Source of the DNA: Pontibacter coccineus
GTDB lineage: Bacteria; Bacteroidota; Bacteroidia; Cytophagales; Hymenobacteraceae
NCBI RefSeq assembly: GCF_030546575.1
Contig: NZ_JAUOTN010000001.1
Span: forward strand, 1 to 64,000
DNA length: 64,000 nt
Direction: 5' to 3'
The position numbers and the translations under genes were made by a program. Below the pieces are notes generated by a model. That model was not told the DNA's origin and ran no database searches. It saw only the letters and a program-made list of their open reading frames with translations. Positions 25,200-34,172 of the stretch are shown here, one piece after another (position 1 is the stretch's first letter; each line of letters opens with the position of its first letter).

Positions 25200-26627
25200 T
25201 CAGCTTATCAATGGGCTGGCCTGATGCTTTGACTTTACTTCCTGCTCCTGTTTTACGCCCAGGTGCTGGAGAATGAGGTCATAAACATCTGTTGCCTGTA
25301 TGCCTGTAAAAGGGACCAATTCGCTCTTATTAGACAGAAAGACAGGCCATTCTTCTTTCTCCTCGGGAATACGACCATGGGAACCTCTAACAAGCGTGGC
25401 ATCGAGCGGAATGATGTCCATCAGGGTTCTCAAGCCAAGTTTCTTCTTAAGAAGTTTAGCTGCTACTAACGGCAGCAAGAACTTTATTTTCGGGTCTACA
25501 AACATTTCAACCGGGTCGTATCCAGGCTTTTTATGTATCTCTACCGTTCGGGCAAAGTCCGGAGCCTTTTTATCATCCAGCCAATAATAGTAGGTAAACC
25601 AGGCATTTTTGCTGGCTACTGCCACCAGTTCTCCGCAACGCTCATGGCCCAGGCTATACTTGTTCCGCTCACTTCCTGCCAACACCTCTCCCACACCCGG
25701 CACCTGTTCGATGAGCCTTTTCACCTCCCCCTCCCGGTTCTTATCCTTTATATAGATGTGCGCCACCTGGTGGTCTGCCACGGCAAAGGCTTCGCTGGCG
25801 CCTGCATCCAACAGTTCCAGGCCACGCTCTTCGCGCAGGGCGATCAGACCATGTTCGCGCAGCGTTCTGTTTAAGTGAACTGCTTGGTTCACTGCTGAAA
25901 TACCATACTCTGACAGCACAATTATATTAGCCCCTCTTGATTCATAATAGGTGATCAGTTTTGCGCAAACAGTATCAATTTCATGCAGATCGGTGGCAAT
26001 GCGCGGGTTCCCAGGGCCCAGGCGTTGCAGGTTGTAATCCAGGTGAGGCAAATAGATGAGCGTAAGCGTGGGGTCATACAGTTCGTCCGTTAGGATGGAC
26101 GCATTCGCGATCCACTTACTTGATTTGATGGAAGTTTTTGGGCCCCAGTAACTGAACAAAGGAAAGGTGCCGAGCTTTTGCTGCAAGGTGTCGCGCAGGC
26201 TGGCAGGATGCGTGTAGCAGTCAGGCAGCTTGCGCCCGTCTGCCAGGTACTGTGGCCGTGGTGTAACTGCGTAATCAACAGAAGAGTACATGTTGTACCA
26301 CCAGCACATATTGGCACAGGTGAAAGACGGGTCCGCTTTTTTAGCTGCTTCCCAAACTTTATCAGCCTGCACCAGTTTGTTCGACTGTCGCCAGAATTTT
26401 ATTTCGCATTCGTCCCGGAAGTACCAGCCATTGCCCACGATGCCGTGCTCCAGCGGCGTTTTACCGGTCAGGTAGGTAGCCTGTGCTGTACAGGTGACGG
26501 CAGGGAACACAGGGTGTATGGCAGCCCCATTCGCTTTATGCGATGACCACTCTGCCAGAAATGGAGTATGGTTACCTATAAGCGACTGCGTGAGCCCCAC
26601 CACGTTAATGACGACCGTCTTTTGCAT
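25200..26627 (-). CDS. eboF: EboF-type phosphodiesterase/nucleotide pyrophosphatase
   Basis: A 475-aa alkaline-phosphatase-superfamily protein of the type I phosphodiesterase/nucleotide pyrophosphatase kind. The nucleophile region reads VFPAVTCTAQATYLTGKTPLEHGIV (about residues 39-63, with the metal-binding Thr in AVT). Metal-site pieces follow: PHLDYNLQRLGP, SEYGIS in place of the usual SDHG, ADHQ and GSHGRI. There is no signal peptide. It is the last gene of the ebo cluster; its start overlaps the end of eboE by 23 bp. In other organisms the ebo genes help move metabolites such as the scytonemin precursor to the periplasm. The exact substrate here is unknown. Confidence 0.78.
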   Translation of the reverse strand: MQKTVVINVVGLTQSLIGNHTPFLAEWSSHKANGAAIHPVFPAVTCTAQATYLTGKTPLEHGIVGNGWYFRDECEIKFWRQSNKLVQADKVWEAAKKADPSFTCANMCWWYNMYSSVDYAVTPRPQYLADGRKLPDCYTHPASLRDTLQQKLGTFPLFSYWGPKTSIKSSKWIANASILTDELYDPTLTLIYLPHLDYNLQRLGPGNPRIATDLHEIDTVCAKLITYYESRGANIIVLSEYGISAVNQAVHLNRTLREHGLIALREERGLELLDAGASEAFAVADHQVAHIYIKDKNREGEVKRLIEQVPGVGEVLAGSERNKYSLGHERCGELVAVASKNAWFTYYYWLDDKKAPDFARTVEIHKKPGYDPVEMFVDPKIKFLLPLVAAKLLKKKLGLRTLMDIIPLDATLVRGSHGRIPEEKEEWPVFLSNKSELVPFTGIQATDVYDLILQHLGVKQEQEVKSKHQASPLIS

Positions 26628-27852
26628 CTTGCTTCTCGTTTATTGTTTCAATTACCCACTCCAGCTCACGCCGGATAGAATGCGCCAGGTCTGTTTTCAG
26701 CCCATCGGGCAAAACATCCCAGGTATAAGTTTCGACTTCCAGGTGGTTCGTAATACGCTCTTTCTCCAGTAGAGCCAAAACCTGCTGAACATCTTCCCGG
26801 GTCGATTGTAATCCGTTATAGGAATCCGTAAAAACCGGCACATGAAAGTGAATCCTCCACTCCCTTGCCTCTGTTTTCTGAATAACAGCTAAGGCCAGGG
26901 CAAGATCTGTATAGTGACTAAGGGAACCATCAGGGTGCTGTGCCACCACCTGGTGCAGGTAAGTAGACTCAGCAAAAGGCAGAAGCTTTTCACGCAGTAC
27001 CGCTTTGCCGTAGGTATCAGTAGGCACTTTAACTTTTAAGGCCGCGCTTAGTTGTACCTTCCCTACTCTGATACCTGCAGATGAAAATTTAAGGAAGGCT
27101 TCTGAAGGGTTTTCATAGGCAAGAGCAAAGTGGCAAACATCATAACATACCTGTATATGTGCTACTATCGCTTCCCTCGCCTTAGTTGAGTTCAATAAAT
27201 TAGCTTGAGTCAACTTGTCAATTCCTTTCGCTAGCAGCCAATCATTGAAATAATGGATCACCTCATCGCTGTTCTCAAGCAATCCGTCTGGTTCGGGCTC
27301 CAGATCCACATGAATGGTCTTTCCTGTCTTGTGCTTCAGCTGCAGCAGAAAAACTACCAGCTCCAGCAGGTTCTCCGTAGCAGCGGAGAGTACTGCATCT
27401 GTTTGGTCTTGACTATGATGCCAGGGCTTATAGGAAAGTGGCGATGTGGAGATTCCTCCTTCCATCCCTGCTGGAAGCAACACCGCGAGTATACCTGCCA
27501 GCCGTTTGGTGTACTCCAACCTGTCATGGGTTGTCCAGTCCGGCTTGTGTACCTGGTCTTTCACCACCTGTTTATGAAATCCTCCGTAAGGAAAGCCATT
27601 CATCGTATAGACATACAGCCCGTTTTTGGTCAGCCACTCCTGAAAATCAGCAAGGGATTGCTGTTCGGCCAGCTCTCTGCTTGCTAGATCTGAAAGACGC
27701 AGTCCTATACCAAAAGGCTGGTTGGGGGAAAGATTTTTTTTAAGTGTTGGCAGGTATTCTTTTAAACTCTTTAAAACTTCTTCCCAGGTTTCACCAGGGT
27801 GAATGTTGGTACAATAAGACAGATGTAGGTGGTTGCTTATGTGCATTATCAA
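26605..27852 (-). CDS. eboE: EboE, TIM-barrel metabolite traffic protein
   Basis: A 415-aa xylose-isomerase-like TIM-barrel protein. Features seen are the opening HLHLSYCTNIHPGETW, a mid-chain acidic pair in IHVDLEPEPDG, CYDVCHFALAYE, and HFHVPVF near the end, which together would form a metal site. This pattern is characteristic of EboE of the ebo cluster. The reaction is unknown; genetic work in a cyanobacterium ties the cluster to transport of a precursor into the periplasm. It lies 22 bp after eboD, and its 3' end overlaps eboF. Confidence 0.85.
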   Translation of the reverse strand: MIMHISNHLHLSYCTNIHPGETWEEVLKSLKEYLPTLKKNLSPNQPFGIGLRLSDLASRELAEQQSLADFQEWLTKNGLYVYTMNGFPYGGFHKQVVKDQVHKPDWTTHDRLEYTKRLAGILAVLLPAGMEGGISTSPLSYKPWHHSQDQTDAVLSAATENLLELVVFLLQLKHKTGKTIHVDLEPEPDGLLENSDEVIHYFNDWLLAKGIDKLTQANLLNSTKAREAIVAHIQVCYDVCHFALAYENPSEAFLKFSSAGIRVGKVQLSAALKVKVPTDTYGKAVLREKLLPFAESTYLHQVVAQHPDGSLSHYTDLALALAVIQKTEAREWRIHFHVPVFTDSYNGLQSTREDVQQVLALLEKERITNHLEVETYTWDVLPDGLKTDLAHSIRRELEWVIETINEKQDAKDGRH

Positions 27853-27874
27853 AGCTTACAGCGTACTAAATAGC

Positions 27875-29065
27875 TTATGTGGTTGCGGCCAGTACCCTGG
27901 CAGGTCGCCATTGTTGCAACTGGTTCACAGTTTCTATGAGCAGCGCTTCATCCAGGTGGTGCACTTCTACACCAACACCTATTTTCTGAAGCAGCATAAT
28001 CGTTAACTGACCACCCAGATGTTCCCGGAACTCCTGCAGGCCCTGCAGAATGTGCAGCTTTTTGGCTGGGTTATCCATTCTTTGTGAGAGCTCCGGCACA
28101 TAAATAGTGAAGCCAAGGTCGCAAAGAAGATTCAGAATACTGTTGCATTCACACTCGCTCAGCATTCCGGCCAGTTTAGAATACGTGACGTCCAGGGCAA
28201 TACCAATGGCAACAGCCTCGCCGTGGCGCAGCCTGTAATTGGTCATCTGTTCCAGCTTATGAGCGGCCCAGTGTCCAAAGTCCAGCGGTCTTGAAGAGCC
28301 GAACTCAAAGGGGTCACCGCCGCCGATGTGCTCCACATGCATTTCAGCACAACGGAAGATCAGATCCTGCATCGGTTCCATTTCCCTGGCAGCCAGTTTC
28401 GCGGCATCCTGCTTTATCCGTTCATAAAAAGCGGCATCTTTTATGAGCGCTACTTTCACGGCCTCCGCAATGCCACTACGCCAGTCACGGTCTTCTAACG
28501 TCAGTAAAAACCGGCTATCATTAATCACCCCGTATGGTGGTGCAAAAGTGCCCAGGAAATTCTTCTTACCGAAAGCATTCATGCTGTTCTTCACGCCTAC
28601 ACCGGAATCGTTTTGAGACAGCACCGTGGTAGGAATACGTATGTGGCGAATGCCGCGATGTGCCGTAGCGGCTGCAAAACCTACCATGTCCAGCACGGCA
28701 CCGCCTCCGATTGCAAGCAGGTAAGAATGCCTGCAAACCCCTAACTGATTGATAGCTTCCAACACCCGGTTCAACAGAGCCGGGTCATTTTTAGCCTCTT
28801 CTCCGCCTGGTATTATCAACGGGGCAGCAAGAGCGGTCATGCTATCAGCATGATGGGCGGAATAGGACGCTATCTGAAAAGCTAAACCGGGGTGTGCCTT
28901 TGCTACGCCTTCATCCAACACATAAAACACTTTAGCGGGAGCAGCGCCGCTTTTTTTTTGCTTTACAATATCGGCAAGCAGGGTATTTTCTTTATTGAAA
29001 ACACCTTCTGTAAAAAAGACGCTGTAGGTAAAGGGTACCTTAAATTCTTGTGAAATAGATCTCAT
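27875..29065 (-). CDS. eboD: EboD, 3-dehydroquinate synthase-like sugar phosphate cyclase
   Basis: A 396-aa protein of the dehydroquinate synthase superfamily. The NAD-binding segment AIGGGAVLDMVGFAAATAHRG is at about 115-135. Metal and catalytic motifs are SGIAEAVKVALIKD, PLDFGHWAAHKLE and RHGEAVAIGI, so the active site looks intact. It is longer than a housekeeping AroB (about 360 aa), and its place between eboC and eboE indicates a specialised cyclase, perhaps on sedoheptulose 7-phosphate or a related sugar phosphate. The substrate is inference. Spacing to eboE is 22 bp. Confidence 0.87.
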   Translation of the reverse strand: MRSISQEFKVPFTYSVFFTEGVFNKENTLLADIVKQKKSGAAPAKVFYVLDEGVAKAHPGLAFQIASYSAHHADSMTALAAPLIIPGGEEAKNDPALLNRVLEAINQLGVCRHSYLLAIGGGAVLDMVGFAAATAHRGIRHIRIPTTVLSQNDSGVGVKNSMNAFGKKNFLGTFAPPYGVINDSRFLLTLEDRDWRSGIAEAVKVALIKDAAFYERIKQDAAKLAAREMEPMQDLIFRCAEMHVEHIGGGDPFEFGSSRPLDFGHWAAHKLEQMTNYRLRHGEAVAIGIALDVTYSKLAGMLSECECNSILNLLCDLGFTIYVPELSQRMDNPAKKLHILQGLQEFREHLGGQLTIMLLQKIGVGVEVHHLDEALLIETVNQLQQWRPARVLAATT

Positions 29066-29100
29066 AGGAAAGAGCTTATGTAGATGCCGCTTTTCAGGAT

Positions 29101-30009
29101 TTAGGTGACGGCAAAGTTTTTGGCGATGAACCGGGACACAGGCAGAAGCAGGAGCACCAAAAGCCCGTATTGCCAGCCGGCAAAACCTGCCGCCATGCTT
29201 GCATTCATGACAATGAGCGCCAGGACGCCTGCTTTAACTGCTTTCATGATAGAGACAGGCTCTTTAGCAGGCATGGCTTTGAAAAGTGGCGGAAAAATAA
29301 GATAGGCAAACAGCAGCAAAAAAGGCAGGCTGTACAAAACGTTAAACTGTGGTAAGAAAGTTAAGCTTAAAATGCCGCCTATTACCAGCGCGTATAACAA
29401 GACAGCTCCCTTTAAAGCAGAGCTGCTGCCCCCATGCACTTCACCGCGACTCACCATCGTAATAGCGGAAATATAGACAATCGGAATTAACGCCAGGTAC
29501 CAGAACTGCTCTACGGCAGCCGGTATGGCACTGATGCCCAGAAGTAAGTTTCCTCCTCTGCAGGCTCCCATATTAAGAGGGCCTAGTATCACATGGTGCT
29601 TGCCTTTCCAGTCGTACAAAAGGGCACAGGCGGCAATAGCAAAGGCGATAAAAGCGCTGAGTTCCGATACCTGCCAGGCAGCGAGTATCCCCCCTGCCAA
29701 TAATATAGCCCCTAGAGTGGCAGCTCCCGAAACGGTGGCTCCACCGCTCGGGATAGGCCTTTCAGGCCGCTCCTGTCTGTCAAGGTCTGCGTCGAAAACA
29801 TCATTAAGAACAACGCCCCCTCCATATAGCCCGATGGTAGCGAGCACCAGCCATAAGAGCGGCAGCAGGCCTAAAAAAGAAAAAGAGCTGCTTTCGCCAG
29901 CAGTTAGAGAGAGCAAGGCCCCTGACGCAGCAAACCCCATCAGAATGTCGGCGATGGCGGTCACGATATTGGCTGGTCGCATCAATCTAAGGTAGGCTCG
30001 CACGTCCAT
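29101..30009 (-). CDS. eboC: EboC, UbiA-like prenyltransferase
   Basis: A 302-aa integral membrane protein with about eight or nine helices. The first Asp-rich motif of UbiA-type prenyltransferases, NDVFDADLDRQERPERPIPSG, is at about residues 69-89. The second motif is degenerate (YDWKGKH near 151). UbiA enzymes attach a prenyl chain to an aromatic or other acceptor in the membrane; EboC may thus make a lipid-linked carrier. Its start overlaps the stop of eboB by one base, which suggests translational coupling. Confidence 0.86.
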   Translation of the reverse strand: MDVRAYLRLMRPANIVTAIADILMGFAASGALLSLTAGESSSFSFLGLLPLLWLVLATIGLYGGGVVLNDVFDADLDRQERPERPIPSGGATVSGAATLGAILLAGGILAAWQVSELSAFIAFAIAACALLYDWKGKHHVILGPLNMGACRGGNLLLGISAIPAAVEQFWYLALIPIVYISAITMVSRGEVHGGSSSALKGAVLLYALVIGGILSLTFLPQFNVLYSLPFLLLFAYLIFPPLFKAMPAKEPVSIMKAVKAGVLALIVMNASMAAGFAGWQYGLLVLLLLPVSRFIAKNFAVT

Positions 30010-30950
30010 TACTTTACGATGTTATCTTCCAGTTCCTTGTCCACTTCTATCTCCCCGACTACAGGTGTCTGCCCGCCTCTTAGAACAGAATTATCCAGGA
30101 ACTTACCGCGCTGATCCACACTGGCTGGCTGTAACCAGTCCGACTCGTTCATCTGACCACTCTGCCCGAAAGCGTCCAGTGCATTCTGGTAGCAGACCTT
30201 GTGAACATCTTCAGCCGGTATGCCTCTTTCCAGCATTAGGGATGCTGTTTTAGGAACCGCTAGCGGATCACTTACCCCCCAGTCTGCCGAGCTGTTCACG
30301 ATGATTCGCTCCGTGCCGTACTGCTTCACGATCTCCACCATCCGCTCGTTACCCATTTTAGAGTTAGGGTAAATGGTGAAGGCAGCCCAAAAGCCTCGCT
30401 CCAGGGTGTCTCTCACGGTCTCTTCGTTGTTATGGTCTACAATCACCATGTGCGGCTTAACACTATGTTCCATGGCTACTTCCATGCTCCGGATCGTACC
30501 TGCCTTTTTATCGCGGTGTGGTGTATGGATCTGTACCGGCAGTCCTACCTCTTTTGCCAGATCAAGCTGTAGCCGGTAGTACTTGTCTTCAGCAGCAGTC
30601 TGGTCGTCGTACCCGATCTCGCCGACTCCCACTACACCTTCTTTGAGAACAAACAAAGGCAGAATTTCCATCACCTGCTCGGCCAGCGCTTCGTTGTTGG
30701 CTTCTTTAGAATTAAGCCCAATTGTGCAGAAATGCTTGATACCAAACTGGCTTGCCCTGAATCGCTCCCAACCCAGCAAGCTGCTGAAGTAGTCTTTATA
30801 AGAACCCACTTCAGTACGCGGCTGCCCCAGCCAGAAAGACGGTTCAATAACGGCGACGATGCCCGCCCTCCGCATTCGGGTGTAATCGTCCGTAGTTCGG
30901 GATGTCATGTGAATGTGCGGATCAATGAACATCATGTTTGCTGCTGTCAT
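30009..30950 (-). CDS. eboB: EboB, TatD-family metal hydrolase
   Basis: A 313-aa amidohydrolase-fold protein. The metal motifs are DPHIHM (HxH), VGVGEIGYDD, QIHTPHRDKK, VDHNN and NSSADWG, in the order expected for TatD-like hydrolases. Its position right after eboA identifies it as EboB. TatD proteins are usually nucleases or hydrolases of phosphoesters, but EboB probably has a small-molecule substrate. The start could also be ATG 30935 or 30932 (MMFIDPHIH). Confidence 0.85.
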   Translation of the reverse strand: MTAANMMFIDPHIHMTSRTTDDYTRMRRAGIVAVIEPSFWLGQPRTEVGSYKDYFSSLLGWERFRASQFGIKHFCTIGLNSKEANNEALAEQVMEILPLFVLKEGVVGVGEIGYDDQTAAEDKYYRLQLDLAKEVGLPVQIHTPHRDKKAGTIRSMEVAMEHSVKPHMVIVDHNNEETVRDTLERGFWAAFTIYPNSKMGNERMVEIVKQYGTERIIVNSSADWGVSDPLAVPKTASLMLERGIPAEDVHKVCYQNALDAFGQSGQMNESDWLQPASVDQRGKFLDNSVLRGGQTPVVGEIEVDKELEDNIVK

Positions 30951-30966
30951 GGGATGAAACGTTAGG

Positions 30967-31866
30967 TTAATTTGCAGGTAAAGAGTTGCTGCCGATATAA
31001 TGCCAGTTCAACTCTCCGGTTTCTATCTTATTTTTAAGAATAGGATGGGCATCCAGCAGCTCCTTTGACTGAGTGAGGCTGCCCTGTGCGCAGGCCAAAG
31101 CAGCTGCTTCCTGCTGAATCTGGTCAGGATGAGAAAAAACTTTCTTGATGTCTTCCAGCAGTACCTCATCCAGGAAAGGCCCCACCGGCCGCCATAGTTC
31201 TGGTGTGACGGTGCGTCCTGCCGCCCAGCGCTCATGGGCGTAATCTGACAGGATGCGGGCAAGCGTTGGGTTGCTTCTCTTTTCCAGGCCATAAATGCGG
31301 TATAGAGGCTTCCCTACAAACACAGTCTTCAGCACCATCTGGTTCCAGGCGCCCTCCTCCAGGTAATCGGCAGAGTACGGATTATTCAGGGCAATCGCTT
31401 CGAACACAGTGCCCATGTTCGTCCTGATTCCTTCAGCCGCTCTGAGTTTATAGGCTTCAGGATAAGGAAGTAGCGGCAGGCTGGCATATAAGGCCACCAG
31501 TTCACTCATTTCAGCCGTGGCAAAGAGCTGGTTCAGCTTGTGTAAAAATACAGGTTGGTCCTGATGCGGAATCGAGAGTAGAAGGAGTGTACGTGCTGTC
31601 TGGGCTGTTGTCCAGACAGATGGATCAAATCCGGGCCGCAGTTCATTGGCATTAGCTAAATCTGCAGGCTCCAGCTGCAACACTTTCTTGCCGGCAAAGC
31701 GTGGTGCAGCGCTAAAGGCCAGGTACAGATATTTACCGGAATTATCTTCTTCTACCTGCTTCTGTTTTTCATCAAGCCAGCCTCTAGCTTCCAGGGAAGC
31801 ATTTCTTTTAAACAACGCATAAATAAAGTCACGAGACTTTTCTAAATCAGCCTGAAACACTTGCAT
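30967..31866 (-). CDS. eboA: EboA domain protein
   Basis: A 299-aa, mostly alpha-helical protein with no signal peptide, matching the EboA family: the ending LLDAHPILKNKIETGELNWHYIG and the central VALYASLPLLPYPEAYKLRAAEGIRTNMGTVFEAIALNNPY region (about 135-175) are typical. Biochemical function is unknown. It is the first gene of the six-gene minus-strand cluster, 16 bp ahead of eboB. About 580 bp of intergenic DNA with a long palindrome lies upstream, and any promoter should be there, though I found no good -33/-7 pair. Confidence 0.87.
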   Translation of the reverse strand: MQVFQADLEKSRDFIYALFKRNASLEARGWLDEKQKQVEEDNSGKYLYLAFSAAPRFAGKKVLQLEPADLANANELRPGFDPSVWTTAQTARTLLLLSIPHQDQPVFLHKLNQLFATAEMSELVALYASLPLLPYPEAYKLRAAEGIRTNMGTVFEAIALNNPYSADYLEEGAWNQMVLKTVFVGKPLYRIYGLEKRSNPTLARILSDYAHERWAAGRTVTPELWRPVGPFLDEVLLEDIKKVFSHPDQIQQEAAALACAQGSLTQSKELLDAHPILKNKIETGELNWHYIGSNSLPAN

Positions 31867-32446
31867 AGGAAGTCAAAATGAGAGTTGATCTTGATGATAT
31901 ATAAGATATTACGACAATTCATATTGGGAGTTATTTTACCCATCTGCACCCTAATGAGAGTTCATACAGAAGCCACTTCACCATCATTCAGGACAGAAAA
32001 ATGCACCTCTGCTACAACACCTTTGTATACGCTTATGCCAGGGTATAGCCGGATGATCTGCTATTCAACTTTTCCCATAATCGCCACTTATTTAAATAGT
32101 TACGTATTATATAGTTAATTTCAATATAGGCAACCTATAGACGTTAGATGCCGGAGGAGAAGAAATATTACAGCGCGCTGTAATATTTCTTCTCCTCCGG
32201 CATCTAACTGTAGCAAGGGCTTAAGTATGAATCAAAATGGACACAAGATTACTGGCAATCCATAGGCGGCAATTGATAAGGGTATCCCCGGCCAAGGGCT
32301 TACTTTCCCAGAGGCATTTTCGCCTCGATGACAGGGCTGCTATCCTATCGATTGATCGGGAATTGCTTTCCATTTACAGAATATTGTACCATAAGCTTTT
32401 CTTTTACCGGCAATTATATTAAGTACTCACCTAACTTTCTAAAACT
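31867..32446. other. 580-bp intergenic region between ebo cluster and sugar dehydrogenase
   Basis: AT-rich divergent region. Two short plus-strand open frames (31885-32118 and 32237-32422) lack recognisable protein features and are not called. The notable element is the palindrome at 32143-32208. Promoters for both flanking genes must lie here but none matches the consensus well. Confidence 0.6.
32143..32208. repeat. 66-bp perfect palindrome
   Basis: Two 33-bp arms meet with no loop at CAGCG|CGCTG (centre 32175/32176). Every position from 32143 to 32208 pairs; pairing stops at 32142/32209. The arm contains GATGCCGGAGGAG and an AT-rich inner part. As RNA or cruciform it would be extremely stable. 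It could be a strong terminator separating the divergent units, a recombination scar, or paired ends of a mobile element. Confidence 0.95.
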
Positions 32447-34036
32447 ATGAAGGATCATGCTTACTTGTTTTTCATTCTCCTAATTGTAGCAGCCTGTTCT
32501 TCTCCAAAGACCTCAGTTCCAGTTGGTATACTCACTAAAGAAATGCCTGTGGTACCTGCACCTGACGCAATAGCCGCCAAGGTTCCGCCAGGCTACAAGG
32601 CTGAAGTTTTCATGCAGGACCTGAACTGGCCCACCAGTGTTGATTTTGATGAAAATGGTCATGTGTATGTGGCAGAGGCAGGCTATGTCTATGGCGACCC
32701 CTTTGCTCCGGCTCGGATTTTTCGGATTTCGCCTGACGGGCAGCTGAACTTGTTTGCGGATGGTTTCCTGGGGCCTATTACCGATATTCTCTGGCACCAG
32801 GGCACCATGTATGTTTCGCACAGGGGCAAGATCTCCTCTGTTAATCGTGATGGAACTGTTAAAGACCTGGTAACTGGCTTGCCCAGTTATGGCGATCACT
32901 TTAACAACCAGATGACAGTAGGCCCTGACGGCAAGATTTACTTTGGGCAGGGCGTGGCAACCAATGCCGGCGTGGTGGGCCTAGACAATGCCTACCCCTA
33001 CATATGGCTCCTGCTTTGGCCGGATGTGCATGATATTCCAGCCAAAGACATCAAACTAAGCCGTGAAAGCTTCCTGACACCGCAACCTGGCAATGTATTG
33101 GCGCGGCAGGGAAATCTGCTCAGCCTCGGAAGCAACGTATCCTATGCGGTTACCAGCATCTTTAACCGCAACAAAGACAATTCCCTGTTGGTCCGTACCC
33201 GGGGCTTCCAACCATTTGGAGAAGATAAACGCACTATAAAAGGACAGGTAAAAGCAAGTGGCACCATACTCAGGATGAACACAGACGGCTCAGACCTGGA
33301 AGTGTACGCCTGGGGCTTGCGTAACCCATTCGGTGTGATGTGGGGACCTGATGGCCAGCTCTACGTTACCGACAACGGGTATGATGAGAGGGGCAGCAGG
33401 CCCGTCGCCAATGCCAAAGACAACATCTACCAGATCCGGCAGGATGGCTGGTACGGGTATCCGGACTTCTCCAGCGGCATTCCGGTAACCGACCCGCAGT
33501 TCCGCTCTGAACGTGGACCAAAACTTAAGTTTTTGATGGCGGAACACCCTGCCGTTGAGCAGCCATGGCTCACTCGCCCGGAGAATGCAGCTTCCACTAA
33601 ATTTGACTTTAGCTCCAGTGAAAGCTTCGGGTATAAAGGACAAATGTTCCTAGCAGAGTTCGGATCAGCCACACCTATTACCGGTGCCCCCCATCCTGCC
33701 ACTGGCTATGTGGTCGTGCGCATTGACCCAGGGACTAAAGCAGCTGAACCTTTCCTGAGCAATGGTGCTCCAGGGCCTGAAGGTTTTGAGCATGTTAAAA
33801 CAGCAGGCCCAAGGCATCCCGTAGAGGCCAGGTTCTCACCTGACGGGCAAACGCTATATGTGGTTGACATAGGTGTTATCCACGGAGACGTGGCAGCGGC
33901 AGGCCCCTTCCCTCTTCCAATACCGGGCACGGGTGTCATCTGGCGGATCAGCAAGGATGGAGCGTCCCTATCAGGCCCCCCAGCTAACTTGTCCGCTTTA
34001 CCACCCCGAATTCAGCCGCCTGGCCCTCTGAAATAG
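32447..34036 (+). CDS. sugar dehydrogenase-like beta-propeller lipoprotein
   Basis: A 529-aa lipoprotein: signal peptide with lipobox VAAC (Cys17). The rest is an NHL/PQQ-glucose dehydrogenase-like propeller with repeated FDENGHVYVAEAG, VGPDGKIYFGQG, WGPDGQLYVTDNGYDERGS and FSPDGQTLYVVD blades. The RNPFG motif (LRNPFGVMWGPDG) is typical of the soluble glucose/sorbosone dehydrogenase fold. It may oxidise an aldose or simply bind; I cannot confirm PQQ residues. It sits upstream of an SDR, a hydrolase, a cupin and a lactonase on the same strand. Confidence 0.78.
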   Translation: MKDHAYLFFILLIVAACSSPKTSVPVGILTKEMPVVPAPDAIAAKVPPGYKAEVFMQDLNWPTSVDFDENGHVYVAEAGYVYGDPFAPARIFRISPDGQLNLFADGFLGPITDILWHQGTMYVSHRGKISSVNRDGTVKDLVTGLPSYGDHFNNQMTVGPDGKIYFGQGVATNAGVVGLDNAYPYIWLLLWPDVHDIPAKDIKLSRESFLTPQPGNVLARQGNLLSLGSNVSYAVTSIFNRNKDNSLLVRTRGFQPFGEDKRTIKGQVKASGTILRMNTDGSDLEVYAWGLRNPFGVMWGPDGQLYVTDNGYDERGSRPVANAKDNIYQIRQDGWYGYPDFSSGIPVTDPQFRSERGPKLKFLMAEHPAVEQPWLTRPENAASTKFDFSSSESFGYKGQMFLAEFGSATPITGAPHPATGYVVVRIDPGTKAAEPFLSNGAPGPEGFEHVKTAGPRHPVEARFSPDGQTLYVVDIGVIHGDVAAAGPFPLPIPGTGVIWRISKDGASLSGPPANLSALPPRIQPPGPLK

Positions 34037-34172
34037 GGAACTGCTTTGGAGCGAATGCCAGGTAACGGTCTCAGGAACATTAGCGGGGTCGAAATTAATG
34101 GCTCCTTCATTTCCTAAAGCAGATTCCGTTGCAAAGTAAGCATTTGAGACGATGAAGGAACGTTTAAGAAAC

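Noticed and set aside
31885..32422. Two small plus-strand genes upstream of the sugar dehydrogenase
   Set aside because: The products have no recognisable features, no conserved context, and one is separated from nearby genes by the palindrome; they look like chance frames in AT-rich DNA.
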